A program made the translations under genes and the position numbers. A stretch of 5,402 nucleotides of DNA from Clostridia bacterium (GTDB taxonomy: Bacteria > Bacillota > Dehalobacteriia > UBA4068): contig JAAYYR010000232.1 of the NCBI GenBank assembly GCA_012515255.1, positions 1 through 5,402 on the forward strand, given 5' to 3'. This document shows positions 1-5,072 of the stretch, in pieces (position 1 is the first letter of the stretch; each line of letters starts with the position of its first letter). The notes beneath the pieces are model-generated. The model ran no database searches, was not told where the DNA came from, and saw nothing but the letters and a program-made list of their open reading frames with translations.

Positions 1-42
1 AACAAATGCCATAAGTATTATTAAAATGATTGCCCTTTTCAT
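1..42 (-). CDS. Start of a probable exported or lipoprotein gene (5' end only)
   Basis: Only the first 14 codons are present; they read MKRAIILIILMAFV and the gene continues past the left edge. A positively charged start followed by an unbroken run of aliphatic residues is the form of a Sec signal peptide or an N-terminal membrane anchor. No lipobox cysteine or cleavage site is reached, so the two cannot be told apart. The start is well supported: AGGAGAGG at 54-47 on the minus strand lies 4 nt upstream of the ATG, and a consensus-like promoter lies about 100 bp upstream. It has its own promoter and a possible terminator separates it from ispA, so it is probably a separate unit on the same strand. 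The function cannot be named from this much sequence. Confidence 0.7.
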   Translation of the reverse strand, partial: MKRAIILIILMAFV

Positions 43-99
43 AATTCCTCTCCTATATTGCTGTCCAGCAAGGCATCCCCAAACAATGCAGCGGCCAAA

Positions 100-118
100 A
101 GCGGCGATACCTGCCGCT
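100..118 (-). promoter_or_regulatory. Small hairpin in the leader of the gene starting at 42
   Basis: The arms AGCGGC and GCCGCT are perfectly complementary and enclose a 7-nt loop. The hairpin lies inside the predicted 5' leader of about 90 nt and is followed on the minus strand by only four T residues, too few for a convincing terminator. It could be a leader stem affecting translation or mRNA stability. The leader does not match any riboswitch class I recognise. Confidence 0.3.
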
Positions 119-140
119 CAAAGGCTGGTTATTCATGCAA

Positions 141-169
141 ATTATACCATTTCGATGACTTTTTTACAA
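141..169 (-). promoter_or_regulatory. Sigma-A-type promoter for the gene starting at 42
   Basis: On the minus strand a -35 box TTGTAA (169-164) and a perfect -10 box TATAAT (146-141) are separated by exactly 17 bp. Transcription would start near 134 and give a leader of about 90 nt before the ATG at 42. The spacing and the perfect -10 make this the most convincing promoter in the window. A 9-bp tandem repeat covers the -35 box and the DNA just upstream of it. Confidence 0.75.
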
Positions 170-190
170 TAATTACAATAATTACAATTG
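164..190. repeat. Three tandem copies of a 9-bp unit TTACAATAA at a promoter
   Basis: Copies lie at 164-172, 173-181 and 182-190. The first two are identical and the third ends TTG instead of TAA. The first copy contains the -35 box of the minus-strand promoter at 141-169. The other two lie directly upstream of it, where an activator or an A+T-rich UP element would act. Each unit is slightly under one helical turn. The repeat could be an array of regulator half sites or simple slippage. Confidence 0.7.
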
Positions 191-198
191 TTTAGACT

Positions 199-228
199 AA
201 TAAATTGCGCCCATGGTTCCCAGCGCAA
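199..228 (-). terminator. Possible weak terminator after ispA
   Basis: On the minus strand, 11 bp after the ispA stop codon, the arms TTGCGC (228-223) and GCGCAA (210-205) form a 6-bp stem around a 12-nt loop and are followed by TTTATT. The position suits the end of the xseA-xseB-ispA operon. The stem is short and the T tract is interrupted by an A, so termination may be only partial. Confidence 0.4.
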
Positions 229-238
229 ACAAAAACCT

Positions 239-1102
239 TCAGTCCCGGCGTTCCAGTATCAGCCGCGGAAAGAGCAACAATAAGTCCGCGCCCCCGCCAA
301 AGCAGGCCAAAGCCTGCTCCGCCGCTGCCGCCGCGCCGCTGGCCGCCGCTGCGGCAGCCGCCGGGCCGGCCAGTGCCACATAATCGGGCTTGTCCGCGAT
401 GACAGCGCCGACCGCTCCCTGCGGCGTCCGGTAATCCAAAATATCGTCGGTGATCTGAAAGGCCAGTCCTAAAGCCGCGGCATAATCAGCCAGCGCCCGC
501 CTTTGCTCCTCGCCGACGCCGGCCAGCAGGGCGGCGCCCAGCACCGCCGCGCGGAAAAGGGCCGCTGTTTTGCCGGCGTATACATACTCTAGCCAGGCTA
601 AATCAACGCCGCCCGGCGGAGGCGCGAATTCCGCGGCTTGTCCCCGCACCATCTGCAAAGCATCCTCCATGATCTCCGCGGCCGCCGCCAACTGCCTGTG
701 AGGCTCGGCCTGCGGCAAGGGACGCGCCAAAACCGCCGCGGCCAGAGAAAGCAGGCCGTCCCCCGCCAGGATGGCCATTGCTTCGCCATAGGCGGCATGG
801 CAGGAAGGACGGCCCCGGCGCCAGTCGTCATCATCCATAGCTGGTAAATCATCATGAATCAGCGAATAGCAATGGATCATTTCCAAAGCGGCGGCCCAGG
901 ACAACCAAGGCCGGTAGTCGCGGCCCAAAGCAAAGAGCGTGGCGCAAAACAGAGCCGGCCGCAAACGCTTGCCTCCGCCCAGGGCGGCATAACGCATGAC
1001 CTCGGCCAAGACGCGGTCAGGGCCGGATGGCGGCGGCAGCAGGCGCGCCAGCTCCGCCTCGATTTGCGTTGCCACATCATGCACAAAATTGTCCATATTC
1101 AT
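239..1102 (-). CDS. ispA: Farnesyl diphosphate synthase (short-chain E-type polyprenyl synthase)
   Basis: This 287-residue enzyme condenses dimethylallyl/geranyl diphosphate with isopentenyl diphosphate to make C15 farnesyl diphosphate in the cytoplasm, the precursor for undecaprenyl carrier and quinone side chains. Visible family motifs are GGGKRLRP (42-49), the first Asp-rich motif DDLPAMDDDD (84-93) and the second Asp-rich motif DDILD (219-223). YSLIHDD just before the first motif is as in bacterial IspA, which favours a C15 product. The start is the ATG at 1102: GGAGG lies 10 nt upstream, and the ATG overlaps the xseB stop as ATGA, so translation is probably coupled. The frame is open to 1168, but that extension falls inside xseB. 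One oddity is the C-terminal region after DDILD, which is shortened, lacks the usual GK..GSD-type stretch, keeps DKPDYVALAG, and is then strongly alanine-rich. I am sure of the family and less sure of the product chain length. Confidence 0.93.
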   Translation of the reverse strand: MNMDNFVHDVATQIEAELARLLPPPSGPDRVLAEVMRYAALGGGKRLRPALFCATLFALGRDYRPWLSWAAALEMIHCYSLIHDDLPAMDDDDWRRGRPSCHAAYGEAMAILAGDGLLSLAAAVLARPLPQAEPHRQLAAAAEIMEDALQMVRGQAAEFAPPPGGVDLAWLEYVYAGKTAALFRAAVLGAALLAGVGEEQRRALADYAAALGLAFQITDDILDYRTPQGAVGAVIADKPDYVALAGPAAAAAAASGAAAAAEQALACFGGGADLLLLFPRLILERRD

Positions 1103-1302
1103 GGTTTTGCCGCCTCCGCCGCGCTTTGCTGCAGCGTATCCTCTGCCGCGTCCAGCCTGGCCCGGCATAAAGCGGCCAACTCCACGCCGCGGGAATAAAG
1201 GCGCAACATTTCCTCAAGCGGCTGCTCGCCCCGTTCTAAAAGCAGGAGTATCTCCTCCAGCTCCGTTGTCATTTCCTCAAAACTACGCTTGGCTTTTGTC
1301 AT
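1099..1302 (-). CDS. xseB: Exodeoxyribonuclease VII small subunit
   Basis: This 67-residue helical protein is the small subunit of exonuclease VII; several copies bind the long helices of each XseA and are needed for activity. The sequence keeps the family pattern: a phenylalanine-led first helix (SFEEMTTELEEIL), the turn LLERGEQPLEEML, then LYSRGVELAALCRARLDAAE in the second helix. This is close to the usual length of about 70-80 residues. The ATG at 1302 was chosen because GGAGGGG lies 7 nt upstream and the protein then starts MTKAKRSFEE as in relatives. The frame is open to 1347, but the added residues do not look like the family. The gene overlaps the end of xseA by 20 bp and its stop overlaps the ispA start by 4 bp, so all three are probably translated from one mRNA. 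Confidence 0.93.
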   Translation of the reverse strand: MTKAKRSFEEMTTELEEILLLLERGEQPLEEMLRLYSRGVELAALCRARLDAAEDTLQQSAAEAAKP

Positions 1303-2455
1303 CTTCCATCCCCTCCGCCATGGCGAAAATTTGACCCTCCGCCGCATAAATCTTTAATCTCTCCCCTGGCCGCACATCGGCGGCCCGCCGCAAAACGCTG
1401 CCGTCTGAACGCTCTACCAGGCAATAGCCGCGCCGCAGGCTGCCAAGCGGGCTTAAAGCCTCCAGCCTGGCAATCGCCACATCCAGACGCTGCTGCCGCC
1501 GCTCCAGGCCGCGCCGCGCCGCCGGCTCCACATCGAGCGCAACCAGCATTTGCCGCCGCCGTTTAAGGTCGCGGCCAAGCGCGCCGCGCAGCGCGGCCTC
1601 TATATCGCTGAGCCGCTCCTCAATCTCAAAACGATCGGCTACCGCGGCCGCCGCGGCATGGCTGGGCGTGGCGGCGCGCCAATCCGCCGCCAGATCGCAA
1701 AGCGTAAAATCGCTTTCATGGCCGACGGCGGCAATCACCGCAGTGCGCAAATTCGCCACAGCGCGAACCACCAACTCATGGTTGAAGGCCGCCAAATCCT
1801 CCTCAGCGCCGCCGCCACGGCCGATAATCAGCACCTCATGGCCGCCGCTATCAGCCGCGGCGCAGGCCTTGGCCAGCTCAGCCGGGGCGCGCTCCCCCTG
1901 CACTGCCACAGGATAAAGCGTCAGCCGCGCCTTAGGATTGCGAGCCGCGGCCACGCGCCGAATATCGGCCCAAGCCGCCCCCTCAGCCGAGGTGATGACG
2001 CCAATATCAACGGCGAATTGCGGCAGGGGTTGCTTTCTTTGCGCGTCAAACAGCCCTTCCGCAGCCAGCCTTTCTTTAAGTTCATTGAGCGCCCTGGCTT
2101 GCGCCCCGTCGCCCGCCGGTATGATCTCCTCGGCGTAGAGCTGGCAAGTTCCATCCCGCTCATACAGCGACACAGAGCCGATCACCACTACATGGTCGCC
2201 GTCGCCCGGCTGCCAGGCAAGATCGCCGGCATAACGGCGAAACATCACTGTTTTCAGGGCGCTGTCCTTTTCTTTGAGCGTAAAATAAATATGGCCGGAG
2301 CTATGCGCGCGAAAGCCGCTGATTTCGCCTTGCACCGCCAGGCTAGCGAGCAAAGCATCTTCCGCCAAATACTCCCGCACATACCAGGTGATCTCAGACA
2401 CGCCGTACACGCGAATTTTTGTTATTTCTTCCATATGTGGATTGTTCCCCGCCAC
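1283..2455 (-). CDS. xseA: Exodeoxyribonuclease VII large (catalytic) subunit
   Basis: This is the catalytic subunit of exonuclease VII, which degrades single-stranded DNA from both ends to short oligonucleotides in repair and recombination. From the GTG at 2455 it has 390 residues. An N-terminal OB-fold region comes first (VQGEISGFRAHSSGHIYFTLKE), then the catalytic core with IGVITSAEGAAWADI, LIIGRGGGAEEDL and AVGHESDFTLCDLAADWRAATPSHAA. H246 and D249 in GHESDFT correspond to residues known to be essential in E. coli XseA. A charged helical region and LSPLGSLRRGYCLV close the protein. It is short for the family (about 400-450), and the loss seems to be in the C-terminal coiled coil. The GTG was chosen because AGGAG (2468-2464) lies 8 nt upstream; an in-frame ATG at 2434 (MEEITKIRVYGVSEI, 383 residues) also fits the family but has only a poor GGGGAA site. 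It is the first gene of the xseA-xseB-ispA operon. Confidence 0.93.
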   Translation of the reverse strand: MAGNNPHMEEITKIRVYGVSEITWYVREYLAEDALLASLAVQGEISGFRAHSSGHIYFTLKEKDSALKTVMFRRYAGDLAWQPGDGDHVVVIGSVSLYERDGTCQLYAEEIIPAGDGAQARALNELKERLAAEGLFDAQRKQPLPQFAVDIGVITSAEGAAWADIRRVAAARNPKARLTLYPVAVQGERAPAELAKACAAADSGGHEVLIIGRGGGAEEDLAAFNHELVVRAVANLRTAVIAAVGHESDFTLCDLAADWRAATPSHAAAAAVADRFEIEERLSDIEAALRGALGRDLKRRRQMLVALDVEPAARRGLERRQQRLDVAIARLEALSPLGSLRRGYCLVERSDGSVLRRAADVRPGERLKIYAAEGQIFAMAEGMEDDKSQA

Positions 2456-2549
2456 AGGGCAATCTCCTGCCTGGGGACGCGGCCCCGGCCAAGGAAAATC
2501 CGCGCAAGCAAAAGCGCGCCGCAATGCAGCCGGGCGTAATAAGCCTGAT
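2456..2549 (-). other. xseA: Leader and upstream region of the xseA operon
   Basis: These 94 bp between the spoIVA terminator and the xseA start must hold the promoter if the operon has its own. I see no convincing -35/-10 pair. The only clear element is the ribosome binding site AGGAG at 2468-2464. Just upstream of it GGGG and CCCC can pair around a 6-nt loop, which may form a small hairpin next to the ribosome binding site. Confidence 0.4.
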
Positions 2550-2597
2550 AAAAAAGCGGGAAAACGCGGCTGAGCGATTCAACCGGGTATTTCCCGC
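2550..2597 (-). terminator. Intrinsic terminator at the end of spoIVA
   Basis: On the minus strand an outer 8-bp stem (GCGGGAAA at 2597-2590 with TTTCCCGC at 2563-2556) encloses an inner 7-bp stem (CGGTTGA at 2585-2579 with TCAGCCG at 2573-2567, one G-U pair). The tip is a 5-nt loop. Six T residues follow directly (2555-2550). This is a strong rho-independent terminator, 29 bp past the spoIVA stop codon. It separates spoIVA from the xseA operon and shows that this is the genuine 3' end of the spoIVA unit. Confidence 0.8.
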
Positions 2598-2626
2598 CCC
2601 TATTCGTTTTCAATCGCGCCGCGGGA

Positions 2627-2920
2627 CTAAAGTATAATACAGATAATGCCGCCGCCGCTCTCATTGACGATGCGCTGCAAAGTATAGGCCAGCTTTTGCC
2701 GGGCGTTTTCCGGCATTTGATACAGTTTGCCGCTGATATTATCCGTCACCAGCTCGCGCAGGCTCTTGCCAAAAACATTGGTCTGCCAGATTTTCTGCGG
2801 ATCATCCTCAAATTCATCCATAATATAATGCGCCAATTCCTCGCATTGCTTTTCCGTGCCGATCAGCGGCGTAATTTCCGTATTAACATTGGCGCGGATA
2901 ATATGGATGCTGCGGAACAT
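2627..2920 (-). pseudogene. spoIVA: Split spoIVA: 3' part, C-terminal domain of stage IV sporulation protein A
   Basis: SpoIVA is the mother-cell ATPase that polymerises on the forespore surface to form the basement layer of the spore coat; its C-terminal domain helps it localise with SpoVM. From about residue S at 2911 the translation reads SIHIIRANVNTEITPLIGTE, then LAHYIMDEFEDDPQKIW, NVFGKSLRELV, YQMPENARQKL and ends GGIICIIL. This matches the end of SpoIVA from memory, where the corresponding stretch is PSIHMIKVDVESEFAPIIGTEKQ. About 94 of roughly 490 residues remain, and the whole N-terminal ATPase and middle region is absent. Upstream of SIH homology stops at the recombinase gene; the frame has an ATG at 2920 with no ribosome binding site and a TGA directly before it. 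It is therefore probably not translated alone. The native stop (TAG) and terminator are intact and there is no internal stop, which suits a gene that is rejoined by excision or only recently broken. The identification is by recall of the family, not by a search. Confidence 0.87.
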
Positions 2921-4535
2921 TCAGAAGCCGGCGCGGCTTCAGCGCAAGCCCGACCCGGACGGGCGGCTCCTTCTCCCCACTCAGCCGGGGATAAACCAAA
3001 AGCTCGGCCTCATCGCCGGCCTTAGCGCTGATTTCGATCCGCGCGAGCAAGGCGTCTACAAGCCCGGCCTCAAAGCCGCCGCTAAAATCCAATTCCGCGG
3101 CAATCAGCCGCGACAGGTCGGCGGCCCGCTCCGGCTCAGGATCGCTTGGCCGCGCCGACTTCTGCCCCGATAGGGCTTGCCTTAGCTCCTCGAGACGGCG
3201 GTTCAACTCATCATTGCGCCGGGTAAATTCCGCGTCGCCAATCCGGCCCGCCAGATTCAAGTCCAGCAATTTATCCTGACGCAGCCGCAGCCCGGCCAGC
3301 TCCTCTCTGGCGCGGCCCTTAGCCGCCGCCTCCGGCGCGACGCTGCCCGCTTCATCATAAATGGCCAGCAAAGCCGCTTGCAAAGCCGCCGGCTCAAGGC
3401 CGGATCGCGCCAGCAGATAAAGCAGGATCCGCGTCAGCTCCTCGCCATAAACCACCGGAGCTTGGCAGCCGCGACGCCCCTGCTCGGCATAGAGTTTGCA
3501 TTGCCACACTTCTTTGTCGCCGCTCGCGTATTTATAGACGGCGCGATAAAACGGAACGCCATGTTCAGCGCAAAACAGCTTGCCGCTTAAAGGATAGCGT
3601 TGATTGGCGCCGCTTTTGCCGTATTGGCGGCTGCGTTGCTCACGCAGCTCGGCGGCTGCCTGCCATAATTCCTCGCTGACAATGGGCGGCACGCTCTCAT
3701 GATCCTCGTACATTACCCATTGCGAAGGGTCGAGCCTTTTGACCATATCAAGCTTATAATCCACTTTACGCGTTTTATTGCCGCAATACCAGCCCTTGTA
3801 TTTAGGATTGGCAAGGATGCCGGCAATGCTGCTGAAGCCAAATTCCCGGCCATTGCTGTTGCGGTAACCGTCCTCATTGAGCCGGGCGGCGATGCGGCGG
3901 ATGCCAAGGCGCTCCAATGCGAACATCGTAAAAATCCGCCGCACCAGCTCCGCTTCTTCCGCTACGATCACGAGCCTGCCCTGATCCTTGCGATAGCCCC
4001 AAATACGGTCGCTGCCCAGCACCACGCCTTTTTCAATGGCCCGCTTAAAGCCAAAGCGCACCCGCTCCGACGTCTTGCGCACCTCGTCTTGGGCCACGGA
4101 GGCCATGATGGTCAGTCGCAGCTCCGAATCGGGCAGCAGCGTATTGATATGATCCGACTGGAAAAGCACGCCAACGCCAAGCGAGAGCAGCTCCTGAGTA
4201 AAGCGGATGCTGTCCAGGGTATTGCGGGCAAATCGCGACACTTCTTTCGTGATGATAAAATCAAAACGGCCGTCGCGCGCGTCCTCCATCATGCGCAGGA
4301 AGCTTCGCCGCTTTTTAACGCTCGTGCCGCTAAGGCCCTCGTCGATATAACCTGCCACATATTGCCATTTGGCATTGGCGGCGATCAGCTCCTGATAATA
4401 ATCGGCCTGGGCGGCCAGGGAATGCAGCTGCTCATCGCTGCTTGAAGAAACGCGCGCATAATATGTAACCCGCAGCGGCAGCTCAAAGACGGTGCGCCCT
4501 TGTGACAGCTCATTACGGACGGCGTATAAATCCAT
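2883..4535 (-). CDS. Large serine recombinase (site-specific integrase/excisionase)
   Basis: This 550-residue protein cuts and rejoins DNA at attachment sites through a 5'-phosphoserine link. The N-terminal resolvase domain has VTYYARVSSSSDEQ with probable catalytic S30 and nearby R28, then GYIDEGLSGTSVKKRRSF, FIITKEVSRFARNTLD and ASVAQDEVRKTSERVRFGF. A recombinase domain follows (for example RIWGYRKDQGRLV and GILANPKYKGWYCGNKTRK). A zinc ribbon comes next, with ligands probably C322, H325, C346 and C357. A charged coiled-coil segment lies at about 415-455, with IGDAEFTRRNDELNRRLEELRQ. The start at 4535 has GGAGG 7 nt upstream and overlaps the 54-codon gene by 23 bp. The last eight or so residues (HPYYPRQC) are encoded by spoIVA DNA in another frame. 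Its base composition resembles the neighbouring chromosomal genes. The family is sure; its role in excising an element from spoIVA is inferred from position. Confidence 0.93.
   Translation of the reverse strand: MDLYAVRNELSQGRTVFELPLRVTYYARVSSSSDEQLHSLAAQADYYQELIAANAKWQYVAGYIDEGLSGTSVKKRRSFLRMMEDARDGRFDFIITKEVSRFARNTLDSIRFTQELLSLGVGVLFQSDHINTLLPDSELRLTIMASVAQDEVRKTSERVRFGFKRAIEKGVVLGSDRIWGYRKDQGRLVIVAEEAELVRRIFTMFALERLGIRRIAARLNEDGYRNSNGREFGFSSIAGILANPKYKGWYCGNKTRKVDYKLDMVKRLDPSQWVMYEDHESVPPIVSEELWQAAAELREQRSRQYGKSGANQRYPLSGKLFCAEHGVPFYRAVYKYASGDKEVWQCKLYAEQGRRGCQAPVVYGEELTRILLYLLARSGLEPAALQAALLAIYDEAGSVAPEAAAKGRAREELAGLRLRQDKLLDLNLAGRIGDAEFTRRNDELNRRLEELRQALSGQKSARPSDPEPERAADLSRLIAAELDFSGGFEAGLVDALLARIEISAKAGDEAELLVYPRLSGEKEPPVRVGLALKPRRLLNVPQHPYYPRQC
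2900..2925. other. Probable attachment-site junction between spoIVA and the recombinase element
   Basis: Resemblance to SpoIVA begins at the serine codon AGC (2911-2909 on the minus strand). The two codons before it read Phe-Arg instead of the expected Ala-Pro, so the crossover lies near 2909-2915. Serine integrases cross over at a central dinucleotide within a site of about 40-50 bp, so the full site would extend either side. The partner site is not seen in this window. Confidence 0.6.
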
Positions 4536-4677
4536 GCGCGTCCCTCCCGCTTATTTTCATGATCCGCTCCTCGGCGCGGCGGTAGGTCTGCTCGCTGATC
4601 GCTTGCGTAAGGCGCAGCCTGCGATTGACGTGCAACATGATCTCCCGCGCCAGCTTCAGTTCCTGCTCCCGCTGCAT
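4513..4677 (-). CDS. Small charged protein encoded upstream of the recombinase (54 residues)
   Basis: The frame starts at ATG 4677, preceded by GGGGAGG with 5 nt spacing, and ends TAA after 54 codons. The protein begins MQREQELKLAREIMLHVN and continues RRLRLTQAISEQTYRRAEE. It is rich in Arg, Glu and Leu, has no cysteine or membrane segment, and should be largely helical. The last 23 bp overlap the recombinase start, so the two are probably translated together. Short genes with a helix, a loop containing an 'I-S-E/D-x-x-Y/F' step and a second helix often precede recombinases in Firmicute mobile elements. Their function is generally unknown. By position and size it could be a recombination directionality factor, as the 58-residue SprB is for SPbeta, or a regulator, but the sequence does not prove either. 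Confidence 0.75.
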   Translation of the reverse strand: MQREQELKLAREIMLHVNRRLRLTQAISEQTYRRAEERIMKISGRDAHGFIRRP

Positions 4678-4688
4678 GTGATCCTCCC

Positions 4689-4729
4689 CTTTGATCCATA
4701 TGCTTATTGCTTAATCATATGGATTAAAG
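4689..4729. promoter_or_regulatory. 14-bp inverted repeat before the recombinase module, possible operator or binding site
   Basis: The arms CTTTGATCCATATG (4689-4702) and CATATGGATTAAAG (4716-4729) match at 13 of 14 positions around a 13-bp spacer; the mismatch would be a G-U pair in RNA. On the minus strand the box TATGAT (4719-4714) is a 5/6 match to a -10 box, and transcription from it would start about 30 bp before the ATG at 4677. No good -35 box is visible. The repeat is well placed for a dimeric repressor, perhaps the 54-residue protein or the recombinase itself. Confidence 0.5.
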
Positions 4730-4740
4730 AAGATTCTTTA
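4725..4740. repeat. Short palindrome TAAAGAA-GA-TTCTTTA
   Basis: Two perfect 7-bp arms are separated by 2 bp. It partly overlaps the outer arm of the larger inverted repeat at 4689-4729. It could be a second binding site in the recombinase promoter region or a chance A+T-rich palindrome. Confidence 0.5.
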
Positions 4741-5072
4741 GAACCGATACGCTCATCTTCGCCGTAATATTGCTTCGGGACGCAAATTCCATAATGATCC
4801 TTGTAAAAAACATTATTATGGCCTTTACTTCCTGATGCTTTTGTGCTAAAATGCAGATTGAATAAAACATATCAATTTAATATGTAATCAACGGCTAGGA
4901 AAATTTAGGATAACCTTTACTTTCTTTGCCTATTATGGTATGGTTTACAGGTGCCGTTTTGCGCCAGAATAGATAAAAACCCACCTATCAAGCCATTATA
5001 TTGCCGGGCTACGGCAATATAATATAGATAAATTTATTCACTAAAATATTTACAGGAATTGGAGGCAAGATT
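4741..5072. other. A+T-rich intergenic region before the lyase gene
   Basis: No reading frame with a ribosome binding site is seen on either strand in these 332 bp, and base composition is far more A+T-rich than in the genes to the left. Visible features are a 6-bp inverted repeat ACATAT/ATATGT (4867-4885), CCATAAT/ATTATGG around the sequence near 4789-4822, a TTTACA box at 4944-4949 without a good partner, and the 12-bp palindrome at 4995-5023. The sequence probably holds regulatory sites of the downstream lyase gene and the promoter of the leftward recombinase module. Confidence 0.55.
4995..5023 (+). promoter_or_regulatory. Perfect 12-bp palindrome with an embedded TATAAT box, upstream of the lyase gene
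   Basis: The arms ATTATATTGCCG (4995-5006) and CGGCAATATAAT (5012-5023) are exact reverse complements around a 5-bp spacer. The right arm contains a perfect -10 box TATAAT (5018-5023), placing a start near 5030 and giving a leader of about 43 nt. The -35 position is poor, as expected of a promoter needing an activator. Because no T run follows on either strand, this is more likely an operator or leader hairpin than a terminator. Confidence 0.55.

Larger units (their letters stand above)
2912..4740 (-). mobile_element. Visible end of an element integrated in spoIVA (recombinase module)
   Basis: The element begins where spoIVA homology ends (about 2912) and contains a large serine recombinase, the small gene before it and their A+T-rich upstream region with inverted repeats. 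The right limit given is only the edge of the recognisable module. The other attachment site, and the spoIVA 5' part that should adjoin it, are not in the window, so the true element extends beyond 5402 or the region has been rearranged. The arrangement is like intervening elements in sporulation genes such as skin in sigK. Confidence 0.6.

Noticed and set aside
43..134. A riboswitch in the 90-nt leader of the leftmost gene
   Set aside because: Only one simple 6-bp hairpin is visible. None of the conserved core motifs of riboswitch classes I know is present.
1550..2539. Plus-strand reading frame of 329 codons opposite xseA
   Set aside because: The minus strand carries all conserved XseA motifs across the same span. 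The plus-strand translation is rich in Arg, Ala and Pro without any motif, typical of an antisense shadow.
3699..4445. Long plus-strand reading frame of 248 codons opposite the recombinase
   Set aside because: It is a mirror of the well-supported recombinase gene on the other strand in GC-rich DNA. It shows no recognisable family and no good ribosome binding site.
4385..4699. Minus-strand frame of 104 codons starting MDQRGGSHAAGAG over the small gene before the recombinase
   Set aside because: Its composition is unlike a protein and its start lacks a ribosome binding site. The 54-codon frame in the same span has GGAGG at 5 nt and a sensible helical sequence.
4690..4745. A mother-cell SigmaE or SigmaK promoter for the recombinase module
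   Set aside because: CATATGAT resembles a SigmaE -10 at six of eight positions, but no fitting -35 box lies 13-16 bp upstream. The match is not better than expected in A+T-rich palindromic DNA.
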